NCBI GenBank assembly: GCA_023091735.1
Contig: JALKBU010000100.1
Location: forward strand, 1-64,000
Origin: Trichomonas tenax
Lineage: Eukaryota; Parabasalia; Trichomonadida; Trichomonadidae
Direction: 5' to 3'
Length of the DNA stretch: 64,000 nt
In this document: positions 10,587-22,105 of the stretch, piece by piece
How the letters are laid out: each line of letters opens with the position of its first letter
Numbering within the stretch: the first letter of the stretch is position 1
Notes under the pieces: generated by a model
The model's database searches: none
Told to the model about the DNA's origin: nothing
Seen by the model: the letters and a program-made list of their open reading frames with translations, nothing else
Program-made: the position numbers and the translations under genes

Positions 10587-11423
10587 ACTGTTCAAAAAAT
10601 ATATTTTTGATATTTATATTTTTAATTATTTTTTGAATTTATATTTTTATATTATTTTTTGGAAGACATAAAAAAGTAAATTTTTTAAAAATTAGCTAGT
10701 TTGTGCCCAGAGATTAACATTTTGATAACTTTTGCCGTAAGGTAAAAGTTAGCGAAATGTTATATACTAGCTAACCATTACTTATAATTTTCAGCAGTCC
10801 ATCCATCTGATGTGACTGAATCAACATAATAATGATTCATTGTAATTGATGGATTGTTCATCATGATAAAGAAACCATGGCGATTACCGTGTGTAGCCGC
10901 ATCAATAGTAAAGAAAAAAAAACTTGCTTTATCTTCATGAGATATGGTCAAATGTTTGTTAACAGTGTTATATTTAAAGAAGGAATTCTTCAGAGAAAAC
11001 ATAAATAACACATTTTTTATTAATATTTCATTGATTGTTATTTCAAATATTTTAATATGATCACATTAAGGGTTATCTGGGTGATAAAACAACAAAATGT
11101 CAGGCACTTGTCATAGATTAGTTCACCATTCGGTTCCTTACAGTTTATATATATTGTCGATCTTAAATTCCAATGCTAATAGACATTTCATATTCACAGA
11201 TATCATAATCAGGCCACTGACTTTATAAGTCGATGATTAAATAGCCTCAAAACTCTAATATTCACCTTTTCTCTATATAAAATGCCATTTCACCCATTTT
11301 CTTTTACACACAGCTTTCTGTGCTTGATCGCAACCGAATTAGAGGTTTAAGAGTGATTATTAAATATGTTAAGGTTAAGATAAACAAAATATACTTTAAA
11401 TCCAAAACAAAATAAAAAACAAA
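10587..11423. other. Intergenic, possible short minus-strand fragment
   Basis: AT-rich. A 77-codon minus-strand frame (10778-11011) ends FFTIDAATHGNRHGFFIMMN and onwards, which reads like protein rather than noise, but it matches no family I can name. No other gene-like signal. Confidence 0.35.
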
Positions 11424-13001
11424 TTATTTCACGCACTTGCGGATACATTTCCTAAGAAGATCTGCGCAGTTCTCGCACATCTGTCTATTATTAACTAAAA
11501 TCATCTTCGTCTGTCTAACAAGTTCTTTCTTTGGCTGTATTGAGTCCTGAATCTCCTGAATCATAACAACAGGAAGTCCAGCTCTGTAAAACATCGTCTC
11601 AGAGCAACTTAATGTATTTAATCTCTTTTCTTCTTCGTCAACGTGCTCCAAGGCGATTGTAAAGAATGTTGTCGCTGTTGCTTGGATCGAAACAAGAGCA
11701 TCATGAATCAATTTGAGAAGAGTCTTGAATTGCTTAAGAATTTCAGCGTAGAAAGCCAATGCTTCCTTATTTTCGTACATTTCTTTAGAATCTGTTATCG
11801 CGACTTCATCATTGAAAATTAAAACTGATGATTGCTGATCTGCAAATTTTTCTGCACGTTTACGAAGTTCTGTATTGCAATAGTCGATGAATGCGTTCTT
11901 TTGGAGGGCGCCACGGCTTTTATTTCTGTTCATTAATTCGATTGTTCGTGAGAAAAGCGATCTCCACTTATCGTTGTCATTCACAATGACCGGCGTAAGT
12001 TTCTTTCTATCGTCTTGTTCGAATATTAAGAATTGTTTGCGAAGAATTGGAAGACGTTTTTCATCGATTGTTTTAGACATTTGAATCACGCGTGGAATGA
12101 ATTCACTGAGTCTTTCAAATATATTTCTAATACTTGTTAATAGTGGTGCAATTGTGACTTTCTTAGAATCTTGTATCTGTGTAATTTCACCAGCAAGTGT
12201 ATGAATCAAACTTTCCATTGGCTTGAATTGGCTGATGATCAATCTAATATCGCGCTGTAATTGAGGGTCTCTCGCTGGAATTGGTTTTGAACAATCTTCG
12301 AGTTGTTTTCTCATATCTTCTTCGAGTTCATCGAGATTTATGTTGTGTTTTCTCGCTCCTGTCATCAAAAGCATTGTCATAGCGGACGAAGATTTGTTCT
12401 TGAAGGCAAGATCCAGTGGATATAAAATTGTTTTGTTATCGTGTGATTGATAGTAAGAATCTGGATCAGCGCCAAGACTCAACAGTGTTGCGACGATATT
12501 CATCTGTTGTTTCTTCAAAGCCGTGATTAATGGCGGCAAAGCGGGAGGAAGAGCAGAAATCGGTGCTCCTTTCTCAATTAACATCCTAAAGAACTGCGGA
12601 GAGACGTTTCGTGCCGCGTAACTCAACAAAGCTTGATCTTTGAAAGTAACGGTCGGATCTGCTCCATTATCTAAAAGTTCTTTACCAAAATCAGGCAGAT
12701 TTTCTGTAACAGCCGCGTAGAGTGCTGACGCTGTCATTGCGGTCGTTTCATTGACGTTGAAGCCTTTTTCGATTAAATATTTCATTATTTCGAACTGATG
12801 ACTCCTGACAGCTGCGCGGATGAGGAAATCTGGTTTGCTGCCATTGTCTATAAGCATTTTGAGTAAATCTAATTTTCCGTTTTCGACGCAGATTCGCGCT
12901 AAAGTCTTTCCGCCGAAATCACTGTCGATGTTGTCCGTCTCAGAGATGAAACTCTTGACATAATCCTCAGTGAGAACGAAATTCAACTGTTGATGAAACA
13001 T
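11424..13001 (-). CDS. Ankyrin-repeat protein with a C-terminal helical domain
   Basis: A 525-residue protein. Residues about 25-215 hold at least five ankyrin repeats, for example TLARICVENGKLDLLKMLID, ALYAAVTENLPDFGKELLDN and PLITALKKQQMNIVATLLSL, each in the helix-turn-helix plus hairpin pattern. Residues about 230-520 are predicted to be mostly alpha-helical without ankyrin character. There is no signal peptide or transmembrane segment, so the protein is probably cytosolic and acts through protein binding. Trichomonads carry hundreds of ankyrin proteins and a specific role cannot be given. The start is the first ATG in frame (13001); no Inr match was seen immediately upstream. Confidence 0.88.
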   Translation of the reverse strand: MFHQQLNFVLTEDYVKSFISETDNIDSDFGGKTLARICVENGKLDLLKMLIDNGSKPDFLIRAAVRSHQFEIMKYLIEKGFNVNETTAMTASALYAAVTENLPDFGKELLDNGADPTVTFKDQALLSYAARNVSPQFFRMLIEKGAPISALPPALPPLITALKKQQMNIVATLLSLGADPDSYYQSHDNKTILYPLDLAFKNKSSSAMTMLLMTGARKHNINLDELEEDMRKQLEDCSKPIPARDPQLQRDIRLIISQFKPMESLIHTLAGEITQIQDSKKVTIAPLLTSIRNIFERLSEFIPRVIQMSKTIDEKRLPILRKQFLIFEQDDRKKLTPVIVNDNDKWRSLFSRTIELMNRNKSRGALQKNAFIDYCNTELRKRAEKFADQQSSVLIFNDEVAITDSKEMYENKEALAFYAEILKQFKTLLKLIHDALVSIQATATTFFTIALEHVDEEEKRLNTLSCSETMFYRAGLPVVMIQEIQDSIQPKKELVRQTKMILVNNRQMCENCADLLRKCIRKCVK

Positions 13002-14469
13002 TTTTTACAAAAAAATTAAGGACGATAAAAAACGCTTCCGTTTATGTTTTTTGTAACACATATTTTTCTCTTCAGATTTAGAAAATACAACTACTGAAAC
13101 TTCAACTCCTAATACATAAAAATGATAATTTTATTTTTGTTAAAATGACATATTTATCGAAGATAAATCGTTCTTACATCACTGTTGAAGATGGGAAAAA
13201 TACCTTCTCACTCTTTAAGGTTATCCTTCGGATGGAAAAAGTTCAGATTATCTTTATGTCCTATTGTGTAACAGCTAAACGCACAGAAAAATTCTTTTAA
13301 CTACTAGATATACATATGTATTGAATCAGTTAGAAATTCATAATCAAGACTATATTGAAGTTAATAGTGTTTTTTAAAAAAAACGGAATTTTGCATTATT
13401 AAGCGAGCAATATATAATTATTGTGACTTTTATATATGTTCATAAGCTTCGTTTAGTCACTATATATAATAAATTGTAGCCAATTTTATTGCATCATTTT
13501 TCGTAGGTATAGTGTCAGTATAGACATGAACATGTAGCTGTAACATAAATGCTGCAGCAACCTAACTTTTGGAGATATGAAATAGATTTAACTAATTTTA
13601 ACTATATATGCGATGTTTTCGAAAAATATATGCATGCATTATTGATGTGTAGTAATATACTCAACATTAATTGATAGTATCAATGAAGGAATAGGTAAAT
13701 TGGTGATGAAATTTCGGCATTTTAAGAAATTTTATAGATTTTTCTATTTATTGGGTGTCGAGATACGATGCATAGCTCCCACGATCATTGGCTTTGTGTA
13801 TGCATGTTGTGGGCTGAACACATGATGTATGTCAAAAAATTAACCTCTTTGTTATACATATAGATACTATATGATATATCATATTATATATCACTGTGCA
13901 TTATCTTATATCTCAATCACACATAGTGAAATTAACGCATCAAAATATTTTCTGACATTTGTCTTTTGACACGTAATGTGATGCGATGTTAGATATTAAT
14001 GTCGGATTAAAAAATAAGCGATATAGTTGCAAACACGGGATATTCTATGCATGTAAATACTATTTTTCACACAAAAATCTACTTTAGAGCACATTTTGAA
14101 AATTCCATTTCGGAATATTAGATCAAAACACACAAAATGGCTCAGAGCGTATATGCACATTGGCATAACCATTTTAATGCTTTTTAAATGATGATTCCAA
14201 TGTGTATGCACGCTCATAGCTCTTATTTAAAAAATATTTCAATGAATTATATGAAAAAATCTAATTTAAGTAGAATACTTAATGAACCTATTTTTAGCCA
14301 TATTTATGAGTTTTTGTCGTTTTTTTATTTATTTAATGCTTTTAAAAGTAATGCAATTTCCAGTATAATCTGACACATCACAAAAGTGACTGCATGTAAA
14401 GTAAAAATGTCAAATTTTGTAAAAATGATAACTAATGTGCATTCTATATGCTGCTCATTATGAGTTGTT
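13002..14469. other. Intergenic, no gene seen
   Basis: Very AT-rich DNA with many ATAT runs near 13.4-13.9 kb. Short frames at 13996-14217 and 14188-14373 have no recognisable features. Confidence 0.5.
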
Positions 14470-14799
14470 GGGTATAATAAAGAGTCAGGAAAAAGTGATT
14501 TGTTTACATGGCAAATGTATTTCATTTTGACATGTAAAATTGGTTTATTTATAAAATTTACATTTGCTAATTATTTATAAGTTCAATCAAACTTGTTATA
14601 GCATCTGCAAATCTTATTAGAGAGTCTATTAAGCTTGTTATAGTTGATTTCAAGCTTGTTAAAGCGTCTACTAAGCTTGTTAAAGAGTTTATCAAACTTA
14701 ATAAAACAACCTTTGTTAAAATGGCAGAGTTTACGTGTCAAAACATATTTATAACTGCCATGTAAACATGTCACTTTTTCATGACTCTTTATTATACCC
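14470..14799. mobile_element. MITE-like element with about 69-bp terminal inverted repeats and an internal 21-bp tandem array
   Basis: The left end (14470-14538, beginning gggtataataaagagtc) is repeated in inverted orientation at 14729-14799 with modest divergence. The two arms enclose about 190 bp, which contain a tandem array of 21-bp units at 14583-14711. No transposase is encoded and no clear target-site duplication was seen. Size and structure fit a non-autonomous inverted-repeat element. Confidence 0.7.
14583..14711. repeat. 21-bp tandem repeat, about six diverged copies
   Basis: Units of the type aagcttgttaaagcgtctact recur every 21 bp with about 60-80 percent identity. Read on the minus strand, they give a heptad KLxxxFN inside an ATG-started 63-codon frame (14774 to 14583). 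Whether that frame is translated is unknown. Confidence 0.8.
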
Positions 14800-15922
14800 T
14801 ACATATTATTGATATAATATGAGAACTCTGAAATATAAAAAAAACTTGATCTCTTTTTATTGATGTCACTCCATACTTATTACTTATGAAAACAAAATGT
14901 GGTTAATTTTCTATTATGTGGTATGATTGCATGACCGAACATTGGGTATTCGAACTAAGAATGCAACCGAAAGCTTTTAAAGAAATGAATTATTCATCAA
15001 ATATCTATTTCGGAGTATAATGAATATGACTGAGATATAACATCGCACTGAAGATCTTTATCATAATGGTAACAGTGAACGGTGATCATAATTTGAAAAT
15101 TTAATATTTATTATCAAGATATATTAAATTTCGATTGTATATTCTATAGGGAACACGGAGTTGAACTCACCATCAAGTTTCATCCCCATTTCTAAAAAAA
15201 ATTTTAAAATTTACCTTCATAATTTGAGATTATCATATGGCTGTTATAATATCGTAAACCACCATCGATAAATAATCAGACATTGCAATCCTTTAATCAT
15301 TAAACTAAAGATCTATGACTGAATTTATTCACATTAAATGATGTGAAGTAATATTCAAAAAGTTTTGAGGGGTGTAAAAATGCAAAAACGTTAATTCTTT
15401 ACTATTCTTCATATGTAAACATAATAGGACATAATTATTAAACGGTTTTTGTTGCGCACAAAATTTAACTACATATGTCTATGATTGGCATACAACACAC
15501 TTCCCACCCTTAAGAATGTACGTTGCTTATTTTTGGCTCAATTTTTGCTTTTTCAAGAATTGTTAGGAGCGGAGGATTCTGTGACGGTTGAATTCTGATC
15601 TGTGAAAAATAGACACTTTTTGTTATAATTTTTTAATTTTTTGGCATTCACAAATGCATGAGAAGAGGGGCATTTCTCGCGATGTATTAAAATACAGTGA
15701 ACACAATATATTTGACATGGACAATTCTGAATTATATTTGCCTTGGTCAAATTTTGGCCTTACAAAAATGAATTCAATGAGTGCCAAATCAATGAAATTT
15801 CAGATATTTTTATAATGATTCGCAAGCGTTGTTACCTAGCCAAAGGTAAGGATTCTTGTCCTCTCGCATCTGTTGCATATGCGACCCTCTAGAACGAGGG
15901 ATATTTTGCGTCAAACGAGTTG
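14800..15922. other. Intergenic, no gene seen
   Basis: AT-rich with no convincing coding frame. A 65-codon minus-strand frame at 15553-15750 contains several Cys and His residues but no recognisable zinc-finger spacing. Confidence 0.45.
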
Positions 15923-16536
15923 ATGGTGATTTGCGAAACAACAAAATGTAACCAAATAAACAGAAAAATCAATTTCGACGAATTATCCAGGATTCTCTCT
16001 GTCCATGCGCACAAAATAGTGCCTGCAACTATGATACAGAAGGTTTTACATACGAATGATCATCACCAACCGGAAACAAGCGACGAAATGGAAAACGGAG
16101 ATGGAGATAGGCGTCGCTGCAGGATGTAGAAGACAAAGGAGGACATTCTTTTGCTGGCAGCCATTCATTAATATGGTCTTGGTGACTGGAAATCGATTTC
16201 TCGGTTCGTTGGAGGTAGAAGATCACGATCACAATGCTCTCAGCGTTGGGGCCGCGCTTTAGACCCACGTATCACAAAAATGCCGTGGAGTCCTGACGAA
16301 GAAAAACAGCTCCTCGATATTGTTGTAGAATTAGGTGAACACTCATGGGCACACGTCGCAAAACGTTTAGGAACAAGATCCAACGTCCAAGCATCCTCAA
16401 ATTGCTTAAAAACAAGAAGCCACAGGAAATACAGCGTCCAGAGTCCCCTTCACAAGCTCTATCTCCTGTTTTAAACCCAATAGTTGGGGTTATAAAGCTA
16501 GTATTCTTTTCAATTTTTCAAAAAGTATCAAAATAA
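15923..16536 (+). pseudogene. Two-repeat Myb DNA-binding protein, inactivated
   Basis: From the ATG at 15923 one frame runs through a first Myb repeat (KTKEDILLLAAIH, then YGLGDWKSISRFVGGRRSRSQCSQRW) and a second (PWSPDEEKQLLDIVVELGEH, then SWAHVAKRLGTRS). That order matches the two-repeat Myb factors abundant in trichomonads, which bind promoter elements. Two in-frame stops interrupt it. TAG at 16127 lies where the first structural Trp is expected, and TAA at 16169 lies where Gln is expected in the HQYG stretch. After about 16390 the conserved end of repeat 2 is lost, and the tail (ILKLLKNKKPQEIQRPESP) continues in another frame to 16536. The gene is therefore broken at least three times. 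Confidence 0.75.
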
Positions 16537-17019
16537 GTTTAAGCCTTTAATCAATAAAACCCTATCCAAGACATGTATTTGGCCACTGTATTACATTCTA
16601 ACCGCAAATCTTTGTTAATGAAAATCTAACCAATGAATGATCCGATTTTTGATTACGAGTTTTATAATGGAAAAAAAGGTTCGCCAGTACGATGGGTTTA
16701 AGTTTAAAAATCGTTAATAAAACCATTTAAATCTGGACATGATATTTAGGTCTTTGCTCGAATTTTGGGTCACATGATATTCATAAATTCCGAAATCCAT
16801 AATTGAGCACCGAAAATGTTATAGATCGACTATTCATAGGCTATATATGAAGATTTTCATATTTTTATAGGTTTGAAGATAAATATCAAAATTGCAAAAA
16901 ATAAGTTTAATCTACAGCTTTGGTGGGTTCAAAAACATGGTAATCAGTGGACCCAATAGAAGCGTTCTGAACAATCAAAACTGAAATAAATTAAACTTTT
17001 TGACATGCCTAATTTGTGA
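16537..17019. other. Intergenic, no gene seen
   Basis: AT-rich spacer between the Myb pseudogene and the convergent pirin gene. Nothing recognised. Confidence 0.5.
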
Positions 17020-17877
17020 TTAAAGATCCTGTTTCTTGTGCTTAAGGAAAGTGCCGTTATCGAGTTCGTCATATGTGGCATAGAGCTCTGCCTGTGTATT
17101 CATGATGATTGGACCACCCCAAGCAACTGGCTCTTTGATTTGTGGAGCGCTTAACATGATCATTCTCACGCCATTTTCGCCCGCCTTGACAGGGAGTTTC
17201 TCTCCTTGAGTGAATAAGACCGCCTGCTTGTTATTTATCATCTGGCTTTTGTGATCGGCGGAAAAATCAGCGGAGCCCTCGAAAAGATAGGTGAAGAGGG
17301 TGTGGTTTGGATCGGTTTCAAGCTGCCACTCAGCATTTGGATTCAATTTGACGTCAAAATAATTAGCTGGAATATATTTTGGCGTGAAAGCACCTGTTGT
17401 GCCTTTGTATGTGCCAGCGATGATCTTCAAAACACCACCATCGAGTTGTACTGTTGGTATGTCCTGATTTCTAATGTCTCCGTAAGCTGGATCAACCATC
17501 TTGTATTTCTTAGGGAGATTGAGCCAGATTTGGGCACCAACCAACCTTGGTTTGGCCTTTGGCATCTCTTGGTGTATGATTCCGCTGCCTGCTGTCATCC
17601 ATTGGGCTTCTCCATCTCTAATTACACCTTTGTTGCCCAAGGAGTCCATATGTTCAATTTCGCCTTCGATAAGATACGTAATAGTCTCCATACCTCTGTG
17701 TGGATGCATTGGAAAGCCTTTTATGTAATCACGTGGGTTTGTAGAATCAAAAGCGTCCAACATTAGCCATGGATCGTAATCTTTAGTGTCTGCGTTACCA
17801 ATGACTCTCACGAGAGAGACACCAGCGCCGTCGAATGTCCTGAAGCCTTGTTTAATCTTGCTGACTATCCTGAGCAT
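17020..17877 (-). CDS. Pirin-family cupin protein
   Basis: A 285-residue bicupin. Pirins bind one iron in the N-terminal cupin barrel; family members act as transcription cofactors or quercetin dioxygenases. The metal-site motifs are present: GFPMHPHRGMETITYL gives the two His of the HxH pair, and GSGIIHQEMP gives the third His and the Glu. The C-terminal cupin (LFTYLFEGSADF and on to MIMLSAPQIKEPVAWGGPII) is complete and ends at the normal place for the family. I chose the ATG at 17877 because the pirin fold begins about 10 residues later and an Inr-like motif lies just upstream. An alternative ATG at 17898 would add a seven-residue hydrophobic extension. Expected in the cytosol or nucleus. 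Confidence 0.92.
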   Translation of the reverse strand: MLRIVSKIKQGFRTFDGAGVSLVRVIGNADTKDYDPWLMLDAFDSTNPRDYIKGFPMHPHRGMETITYLIEGEIEHMDSLGNKGVIRDGEAQWMTAGSGIIHQEMPKAKPRLVGAQIWLNLPKKYKMVDPAYGDIRNQDIPTVQLDGGVLKIIAGTYKGTTGAFTPKYIPANYFDVKLNPNAEWQLETDPNHTLFTYLFEGSADFSADHKSQMINNKQAVLFTQGEKLPVKAGENGVRMIMLSAPQIKEPVAWGGPIIMNTQAELYATYDELDNGTFLKHKKQDL

Positions 17878-17879
17878 GA

Positions 17880-17892
17880 TTAATAAAAATGA
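17880..17892 (-). promoter_or_regulatory. Inr-like element of the pirin gene
   Basis: TCATTTTTATTAA on the minus strand matches TCAYTWYTCATTA at 11 of 13 positions and ends 2 nt before the ATG at 17877. That spacing is typical for trichomonad initiators and supports the shorter start. Confidence 0.5.
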
Positions 17893-18751
17893 AATCATTT
17901 TTGTGTGACCAATTTTTTCTTTCAAAATTTTAAATATATTTTAAATCAATTGAATGAATTTTGGTTGGCATCTGAATTCTTCTTCAGCTCATTATGCTGA
18001 TCATAGTCATCACTTTGAATGGTTTTCTCTCAATGGAAAAATCTTTTTATAGTTGATTTTACAAGCGTTGGTAGGTAGATATACAATATATGAGTTGCGT
18101 AGGAGCTATTCTATTAATTTCTCTCTTTTTTATGATTAATTTTCAATCAAAATTTTATAACAATCCATTTATACAATTAACTCATTGAATTTAAAATATA
18201 TTCTTCAAATATATTATATATCCACTTACTAATTAGGTTAAATCAGTTTCTTCAAATTTGAAATTTTAATCGAGTCTAATCATCTTGTACCATACATGCT
18301 TGCTTATAGCTTAGTATAATCACACTTACTAATCAGCTTGATTTTGAGTTATTAAAAATCGATAATTTTGATCTAAAAACCTGCGTGAATATATAAGCTC
18401 TACTCCCAGAGAGAATGAAAGCACTTACCTTTTGAGCTTTTCTGGAATTTGATAATTTTCAAATTTTACAATCAGCTCAAATCTCATTGCATATAGAATA
18501 TTTTCTCTCAGCAGATATGAGTTCACTCACTAATTTAAGTAATTCAAAATTAGATTAATTCGATCTGAGATTAACTAGATATATACTAACGATGAGGTGA
18601 ACATTGTAAATTCACTTATTAAATAGATAGCCATTGATTCAATATTTCTCATTGAATGTATGATACATAAATTATAAATTTTGACAGATAGACAAAAATT
18701 TGGCAATTTTTTAACAATATAAAATTTTAGCAGGAACGATAAAATACAATA
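17893..18751. other. Intergenic, divergent between pirin and the SNARE gene
   Basis: AT-rich with no coding frame of interest. It must hold the promoters of both flanking genes. No strong Inr was seen before the SNARE gene. Confidence 0.5.
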
Positions 18752-19348
18752 ATGTCTTTAAAGAAAGCAAATCAGCAACAAAACGTTGGGGACCTCATTA
18801 ACCAGTTCATTCAGCGTTTAAACAACTTAAACAAACTTTTTGGCAACTTACATAACTCAATTGAGCGCAAAAATGTGAAAAATCAATTATTAAATATGAA
18901 AAATCTTGATCAACACATCACAAAAGACTTAGAAACATACACACAACCTAATAAAGAACAACTTGTCGCTAGTTATCAAGAATCAAAGTCTAGATATTTG
19001 ACAATTAAAGCAGATCTCGAGAAGGAGATGGAGAAATACGATGCAGAAGAAAGTAAAAGATTAGAGCAACGTGAGAATAGAGAAAAACAAGAAAATCAGC
19101 CAAGCCAGATGACACAAATGGAGATGGAAACAGAAGAAATAAATAATCTTAATGCAGCAGTCAATGATATCGTGGAAGACCAAAAAGCCATTGGTGAAGC
19201 GACCGAGATCCTTAATACAAGAATTCAAGACCAACACGAAATTATTATACGTGTTGATAACACTATTGAAAAGGCAGAAGGTGAAATGGGACTTGCAAAC
19301 GAAGAACTCGACAAAGCCAAAGAGCATCAGTCCAAATGCCGTATTTAA
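18752..19348 (+). CDS. Syntaxin-like Qa-SNARE lacking a transmembrane anchor
   Basis: A 198-residue protein. Residues 10-95 form a three-helix Habc-like domain similar in layout to syntaxin 7/12. Residues about 126-192 are a SNARE motif: EEINNLNAAVNDIVEDQKAI, then RIQDQHEIIIRVDN with the zero-layer Gln at about residue 161, then EKAEGEMGLANEELDKAKEH. This matches Qa-SNAREs of the endosomal group, which zip with Qb, Qc and R partners during membrane fusion. The protein stops at SKCRI, exactly where the usual C-terminal transmembrane helix should begin, and no hydrophobic helix continues in another frame. It may be a soluble or Cys-lipidated form, or an inactivated copy. Confidence 0.85.
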   Translation: MSLKKANQQQNVGDLINQFIQRLNNLNKLFGNLHNSIERKNVKNQLLNMKNLDQHITKDLETYTQPNKEQLVASYQESKSRYLTIKADLEKEMEKYDAEESKRLEQRENREKQENQPSQMTQMEMETEEINNLNAAVNDIVEDQKAIGEATEILNTRIQDQHEIIIRVDNTIEKAEGEMGLANEELDKAKEHQSKCRI

Positions 19349-20404
19349 TTTTTTATGAATTTGATATATCATTAAAATACTCTATCATTATCCTATCTAA
19401 GAAAATGATTTTATAATTCTATTGGAAAAATTGATATATTACGTTTATCAAATTTTAGATCTTATATATTAATGAACTTGAACCTAATTAACTTTGCCAA
19501 CATTCATATCTGGACATGCAAAAGAGATTTTGAAGTGTTTCAAAGAAATCGATGAATCTGTGATGGCATCTTTTGAATTTGGTATCAAATTTAAAGCATA
19601 AAGCTCTGTAATTCAGGAAACCCCTTTAAATCAGACATATCAAGCGATTCATGAAGTTATAACCATAAAATTCTATTTTGGTATTTTTTCAATAATTATT
19701 CAATTTATCTCTTGATAAACATTACAATAAGCTAATACAATCAATGAAATGAGTGTTGTAATGTTCTATTTTTGATGTTTATGTTAGAACTATGAATTTT
19801 TTTGTTTTATTTTCGATATAGAGATTTTTAAGCCCTGATTGATGAATTGAGCTCAAATAGGTCAAAATATCTGTTATATATATGTACATTCAATTGATTT
19901 TCTTCATTCGAGAAGTTTCGCATACTCAAGAATTTGAAAGAAAACGATTAATAACCACCCCAAACGACGTATGATATACAGACGAACTCTCATAACACAA
20001 AAATAACTTGTTGGATAAATTGTAGAAAAAAAAAATTGAGACAACTCAATTTTATTCTGTGTTCGAATAAATTTAACCGTGAATCCACCTTCTTTATATG
20101 TTTCTAAGCATAATTTCAAAGTTTTGTAAAGTAAATTCTTGACAAATTGAGAGATTTTGATGAAAAAAAAATTTGCTTCAATTTTTTCATGATTTCAGTT
20201 AATCTCAGTAATAGAAAATAATCAGACCAGACCCATTTTAGGAAACATTCATTTGCTCTATCAGAATCATTAAATTCCCTTAATAATGCATCAATTTATC
20301 AATTCCAAATATCAAAACTAATTTGATTCATCACAGCCTTTACACATAGTTTTCAATCGATTAAAATAGTGTTCCTTTCAATTGTTATAACCAAAAACCC
20401 AATC
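19349..20404. other. Intergenic, no gene seen
   Basis: AT-rich spacer between two convergent genes. The 71-codon frame at 19904-20119 has no supportive features. Confidence 0.5.
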
Positions 20405-20797
20405 TTAATAATCAATGCCAAAAAATACAAAAGAAACATGCCGAATCTCAACAATTTGTGAATCTGATCTTTGTGGTAAAAAAGGCCTTATTAAGTCCCA
20501 ATGTTCAGCGTACCAACAAAACATTGCCGATCTATTCCTTTTCGCCAGTCTATCGACCAGTAATCCCAATTGTTGTGACAATCGGCACGCATTGTCGACT
20601 ATAGATAAAGCGGTGACATGCATATCAAACACCTTGTCCAAATATTCGGACACAAGGTCCATTTTTATGCCTGCTTTGATGACTCTTTTCTTCACTTCCT
20701 CATAATCTCTGATGCTTTGCGCTGTCTTCCTCTTGTGCTTGTTTATGACGCGCGTTTTGATGATGTCATGTTCCATTTTCTCAAATGATGGCATCAT
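20405..20797 (-). CDS. Small uncharacterised helical protein
   Basis: A 130-residue protein of unrecognised family. It starts with two consecutive Met codons at 20797. The first 60 residues are basic and amphipathic (KTRVINKHKRKTAQSIRDYE), followed by helical stretches (LVSEYLDKVFDMHVTALSIV, LSQQLGLLVDRLAKRNRS). A Trp/Phe-rich tail includes MFCWYAEHWDLIRPFLPQR. There is no signal peptide or membrane segment. The balanced composition and the clean frame suggest a real gene. No Inr was found upstream, and a fragment of a larger family cannot be excluded. Confidence 0.5.
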   Translation of the reverse strand: MMPSFEKMEHDIIKTRVINKHKRKTAQSIRDYEEVKKRVIKAGIKMDLVSEYLDKVFDMHVTALSIVDNACRLSQQLGLLVDRLAKRNRSAMFCWYAEHWDLIRPFLPQRSDSQIVEIRHVSFVFFGIDY

Positions 20798-21370
20798 TAA
20801 CTAGAAAAATAAATGTTGGTCGAAAATTAATTGTATTTTTCAATTGAAAGAATTTTTAACTTCGAAAAAATTTTGATATCATTCTATTTACATCATCTTA
20901 AAGATCATTATTTAAAAGTTTTTGTTGATTGAATTATATTGAATTATATTGAAAAAATTGAGTCCTTCACAATTTTTAATGGGGGTGGACACCCACTTCT
21001 TAAAAGTTAACCCTGGGCCATAAATCTTGTAGCTTTATGGGGTTTTCGAAGTTACAGAATCTATTGGCAACAAAAAATGCAAGCATTATCGTTTAAAAAC
21101 AATTTATATTCAGATTCATCATCATTTTTACATGACTTCAACTAACATGAACTGGAATTAGTCCGAAATTCCCTAGTAGAGTTAGTGCCCTGGTAGAAAA
21201 CTATGAAAAACAGGCTAATTTTTTGTATCATATTATCAATCGACAAGCAACATGAATAAATAGCACCAAGCAACACCACCTTACATTTCTTATAATGTCT
21301 AAAGTTACTTTTAGCTTTTATTGATATTTTACAAAATTTCTAAATATTTCAGAATTCAGATCATAAATAA
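20798..21370. other. Intergenic, no gene seen
   Basis: AT-rich spacer with a short tandem duplication of gaattatatt near 20932-20950. Nothing else recognised. Confidence 0.5.
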
Positions 21371-21829
21371 GCATATTCGTTGGACAGAAGTGATAGGAAA
21401 GCATTCAAAAATTCTATGAGTTCTTTCGATTATTTGGCCGGACTCGATTTCTGAAAAGGAGTTTACAATGGTATAGGATATCACTTGAAGAAGAAATGCA
21501 ATCTTACATTCTAAATCAAATTGAAGGAAACTGGAAATGCTGTTGCAATTCTTGGTGACAGAAACATCGGTGGACTTGGAGAAAAGTTCACTGTTTATGT
21601 TGACAGTGAAAGACACGGAAGCGGTGATACAAACTTTGTTGATCTAGAAATATGCAGTAAGTTTGTTTCAGACACATTATACCAAACAACAATCTATGGA
21701 ATTAATAATTTAGCCCTTAACTCAACACACAGGGTTACAATCCAAGTCGTAAATAGAACAGTTGGATTTGCAGGCTTGGTTGCAGATGGAGATCTAAACT
21801 TCATTGGTGTGAGTCCGCCTGATCCATGA
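21371..21829 (+). pseudogene. Surface-protein domain fragment, interrupted
   Basis: A beta-rich stretch (GNAVAILGDRNIGGLGEKFT, VYVDSERHGSGDTNFVDLEI, HRVTIQVVNRTVGFAGLVAD) reads like a galactose-binding-fold module of large trichomonad surface proteins. The open part has no ATG of its own. The same frame continues upstream through stops at about 21452 and 21512. The C-terminal end is GVSPPDP with no membrane anchor. It is a remnant of a larger gene; the family is inferred from fold-like patterns only. Confidence 0.45.
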
Positions 21830-22105
21830 TCACAAGATGATGATGAAGAGAATAGTTACACATATTAGATACTATAAGTCATATATAGATGCCTTAATGA
21901 ACTTTTAAAAAATGTTACTGAATATTGAAGGAGTTTCATGAAGATTGAAAAATCAACTTTCAATCTAAATTCATCCTTCCAAAATTCAACACTAGAATAT
22001 GGCATTGAAAAGGTCATTATCTATGCAAGTATTCATAATCATATCTCAATATATTAATTCGATTAAATTAATGATGTTTTTTCATGATTTGATCCTTATA
22101 AGGAT
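21830..22105. other. Intergenic
   Basis: Short AT-rich spacer between two broken genes; nothing recognised. Confidence 0.4.

Noticed and set aside
14583..14711. Possible CRISPR array
   Set aside because: The 21-bp units are contiguous with no spacers, and the organism is a eukaryote.
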